Shown here one piece after another: positions 5,382 to 6,999 of a DNA stretch of 6,999 nucleotides. The position numbers were made by a program, and so were the translations under genes. The DNA comes from JAIVGV01 sp035295985 (lineage in GTDB: Bacteria > Acidobacteriota > Blastocatellia > Pyrinomonadales > Pyrinomonadaceae), in NCBI GenBank assembly GCA_035295985.1, contig DATHBT010000317.1:1-6999 (forward strand), written 5' to 3'. Under the pieces are notes generated by a model. The model saw nothing but the letters and a program-made list of their open reading frames with translations, was not told where the DNA came from and did no database searches. The first letter of the stretch is position 1. Each line of letters starts with the position of its first letter.

Positions 5382-5575
5382 GGGAAACGACGGACGCGGA
5401 ACGATGAGCTGGAAGGCAGTCAGTCGTCAGTTGTCCGTCGTAAGTTGTTCGCGGTGAAACAGCTTCCGCGTCACGTCGCAAGCGTCGAGCCTGCGAAGCC
5501 CGGACAGCGGACGACGGACAACTGACGACTGACAAGTTTTTAACTCATCGTTCATCGTTCCGCTCATCGTTTCCC
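5382..5575. repeat. Nested ~194-bp palindromic element built on heptamers, downstream of pyrF
   Basis: Three nested perfect arm pairs: 5382-5390 with 5567-5575 (9 bp, GGGAAACGA), 5398-5407 with 5552-5561 (10 bp, GGAACGATGA), and 5419-5441 with 5511-5533 (23 bp). The inner loop is 69 nt and holds a weaker stem GCTTC / GAAGC. The arms are heptamers: GTCAGTC, GTCAGTT, GTCCGTC, GTAAGTT on the left; CGGACGA, CGGACAA, CTGACGA, CTGACAA on the right. A T5 run (5537-5541) follows the 23-bp stem closely, so it could end pyrD-pyrF transcription. No reading frame of note crosses it. It makes up over half of the 365-bp gap 5381-5745; the rest holds only a promoter candidate. Confidence 0.9.
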
Positions 5576-5599
5576 TTGTGTGGCGCGCGCGGCGTGCGT

Positions 5600-5608
5600 T
5601 GTTGTAAT
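5600..5608 (+). promoter_or_regulatory. Candidate extended -10 promoter for the DUF3108 gene
   Basis: TG-T-TGTAAT matches an extended -10 element (TGn plus 5 of 6 to TATAAT). No -35 at 16-18 nt is seen (TTGTGT at 5576-5581 is 21 nt away). It would give a leader of about 130 nt before the TTG at 5746. It lies just beyond the palindrome, where a promoter for a new unit would be expected. Weak prediction. Confidence 0.3.
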
Positions 5609-5745
5609 CTGTCAGTGTTTTCTCCCGGCGCAATCTTTGGGAACGTCGCGCACGTACGGCGCGTGTAAGCCGTGCCCGCTTCGAGCCGGGCCTGCGCCGC
5701 CGCACCGCGCGCCGACGACACGAAGCGGAAGAGGGACGCCAACTT

Positions 5746-6999
5746 TTGCTCCGAAGACGACTGCCGCAGACCCCGACGCTCCTGCTCGCCTCGCTCGCGC
5801 TCGCTGCGGCCGCGGCCTTCGCGCAGCAGCAGCCCGCCGACGTTACGACTGTCTCGGTCTCGCCCGCGCCCTACCGCGTCGGCGAAAAACTCACCTACAG
5901 CGTCTCCTTCTCCAACTTCCCGTCGGCCGCTCACGCAGAGACTTACGTCGCCGGCCGCGGACGCTACTTCGACCGCGAGGGCGTCGAGCTGCGCGCGCAC
6001 GTCGAGACGGTCGGCGTCGTCAGCGCCGCGCTGCTCCGCCTCAACACGTACCACTTCTCCTTCGTCGATCCCGTCGCCGGCCTCCCGTACCGCACGCACG
6101 AGCAGACGGCCGACGCCACGCCGCCCGCGAAGATTCAGGAGTCTGCGCTCGCGCCCCCGCCCGACCTGACGACGATTCTGACGCCCCCCGCCGCCACGCC
6201 CGCCGGGGCGGCGCCCGATCTGCTCTCCGCGCTCTTCCGCCTGCGCGCCCTGCCGCTCGCGCCCGGCGCGCGCTTCGACTTCGCGGCCGAGCACGCGGGC
6301 GTGCGCTACGACGCGGAGCTTCGCGTCGAGGGGCGCGAGCGGGTCAACACGCCCGCCGGCTCCTTCAACACGCTCGTCGCGCGCGTGCGCGTCCGCAACA
6401 ACGATGCCGCGGATGACATGCGCCTGCGCATCCACTTCAGCGACGACGAGCGCCGCCTGCCCGTCATGCTCAGCGCGCGCCTGCGCCCCGGCGAAATCCG
6501 CGCCGCGCTCGCCAGCGACGAGATCGTGCTCCCCCTCGCGCCCGATCAGCTCGCCGGGGCCCCCACACCCTCCCCGACGCCCCTGACCCTGCCGGCCGAT
6601 CCCGGCAGCCCGGACGCGCGCCCGCGCCCGACTCCCCCGCGGCCGACGCCGACGCCGGCCGCAGTCCCCTCTACCGTGCCGAGCGATCTCCCCTTCTCCG
6701 TCGGCGAGCAGTTAAACTTCAACTTCTTCCTCGGCGACTCGCAGCAGCCGGTCGGCACCGCCTCGTTCCAGGTGCGCGCCCGCGCGCGCTACTTCAACCG
6801 CGACGGCATACAGTTCTCCGCCACGATGGCGACGAGCCAGGCCCTCGACAAAGTCTTCCCCATCCGCGATCAGATCAACTCTTACGTTGACGCGGCGACG
6901 CTCCTGCCCTTCCGCGTCGAGCTGCAGATTCGGGAAGGGACGCACCGCCTGAGCGGCGTCGTCTCGCTCGAACAGGAGCGCGGCGGCGCGATCCTGCAC
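5746..6999 (+). CDS. Secreted protein with two DUF3108-type domains, 3' end outside the window
   Basis: Exported protein of unknown function. The reading frame is open from 5608 and its only ATG/GTG/TTG candidate before the conserved part is TTG 5746, preceded by GAGG 11 nt upstream. From there a good signal peptide follows: MLRRR, then a hydrophobic LLLASLALAAAAAFA, with likely cleavage at AFA-QQ (residue 26). Domain 1 (about 42-255) has PYRVGEKLTYSVSF, RYFDREG, RTHEQ, PAGSFNTLVARVRV and HFSDDERRLPVMLSARL, the usual beginning and end of DUF3108. A Pro/Thr-rich linker (about 266-315) leads to a second copy starting PFSVGEQLNFNFFLG (316 on) with RYFNRDG and LLPFRVELQIREG; the window ends at residue 418. 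DUF3108 proteins are beta-rich, envelope-located and uncharacterised. Alternative: a longer protein with more repeats. It lies beyond a palindrome, so it is probably its own unit, unrelated to pyrimidine synthesis. Confidence 0.8.
   Translation, partial: MLRRRLPQTPTLLLASLALAAAAAFAQQQPADVTTVSVSPAPYRVGEKLTYSVSFSNFPSAAHAETYVAGRGRYFDREGVELRAHVETVGVVSAALLRLNTYHFSFVDPVAGLPYRTHEQTADATPPAKIQESALAPPPDLTTILTPPAATPAGAAPDLLSALFRLRALPLAPGARFDFAAEHAGVRYDAELRVEGRERVNTPAGSFNTLVARVRVRNNDAADDMRLRIHFSDDERRLPVMLSARLRPGEIRAALASDEIVLPLAPDQLAGAPTPSPTPLTLPADPGSPDARPRPTPPRPTPTPAAVPSTVPSDLPFSVGEQLNFNFFLGDSQQPVGTASFQVRARARYFNRDGIQFSATMATSQALDKVFPIRDQINSYVDAATLLPFRVELQIREGTHRLSGVVSLEQERGGAILH

Noticed and set aside
5580..6416. 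278-residue plus-strand frame over the DUF3108 gene
   Set aside because: Out of frame with the DUF3108 motifs and extremely Arg-rich; not a plausible protein.
5545..6435. 296-residue minus-strand frame over the DUF3108 gene
   Set aside because: Its end runs through the heptamer palindrome and its product is Arg/Gly/Glu-rich; the plus-strand frame has a signal peptide and domain motifs instead.

Overview
The window is a pyrimidine (UMP) biosynthesis locus from a GC-rich bacterium. Five recognisable pyr genes form two divergent transcription units that meet at a 97-bp gap (3268-3364). Leftward: pyrR (regulator), pyrB (aspartate carbamoyltransferase), pyrC (class I dihydroorotase). Rightward: pyrD (quinone-linked class 2 dihydroorotate dehydrogenase) and pyrF (OMP decarboxylase). 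They cover steps 2, 3, 4 and 6 of the pathway plus its sensor. Carbamoyl-phosphate synthase (carA/carB) and OMP synthesis (pyrE) are not here. Right of pyrF, after a 365-bp gene-free stretch, begins a secreted protein with two DUF3108-type domains, cut by the window edge. No lineage is proven by the sequence. The GC richness, the short-repeat-laden gaps and the DUF3108 neighbour would suit an Acidobacteriota (Blastocatellia-like) genome, but that is inference.

Regulation: a rho-independent terminator lies just after the pyrR stop, before pyrB. Its 5' arm can instead pair with a 7-nt segment inside the 3' end of pyrR, which is the layout of a PyrR-type attenuator. The pyrR promoter candidate would give an almost leaderless transcript. 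Only pyrB shows a clear Shine-Dalgarno; pyrC, pyrR, pyrD and pyrF do not.

The most unusual signal is a family of degenerate heptanucleotide repeats (GTCAGTT-like, GCTGTTA-like, CATCGTT-like) in most gaps of the locus: pyrB/pyrC, pyrR/pyrD, pyrD/pyrF and downstream of pyrF. In two gaps they are arranged as large palindromes: 4525-4646, and 5382-5575 with a perfect 23-bp inner stem. Near-identical copies abut the start codons of pyrC and pyrF and differ by one 7-nt unit. The arrays also run into coding sequence: they encode the end of a 100-residue tail on PyrB and the last residues of PyrD, and a short run lies in an insertion inside PyrD. Because 7 is not a multiple of 3, a run of stop-containing units closes all reading frames. 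I see no CRISPR, tRNA, rRNA, transposase or defence gene. The repeat family is the candidate for something undescribed.
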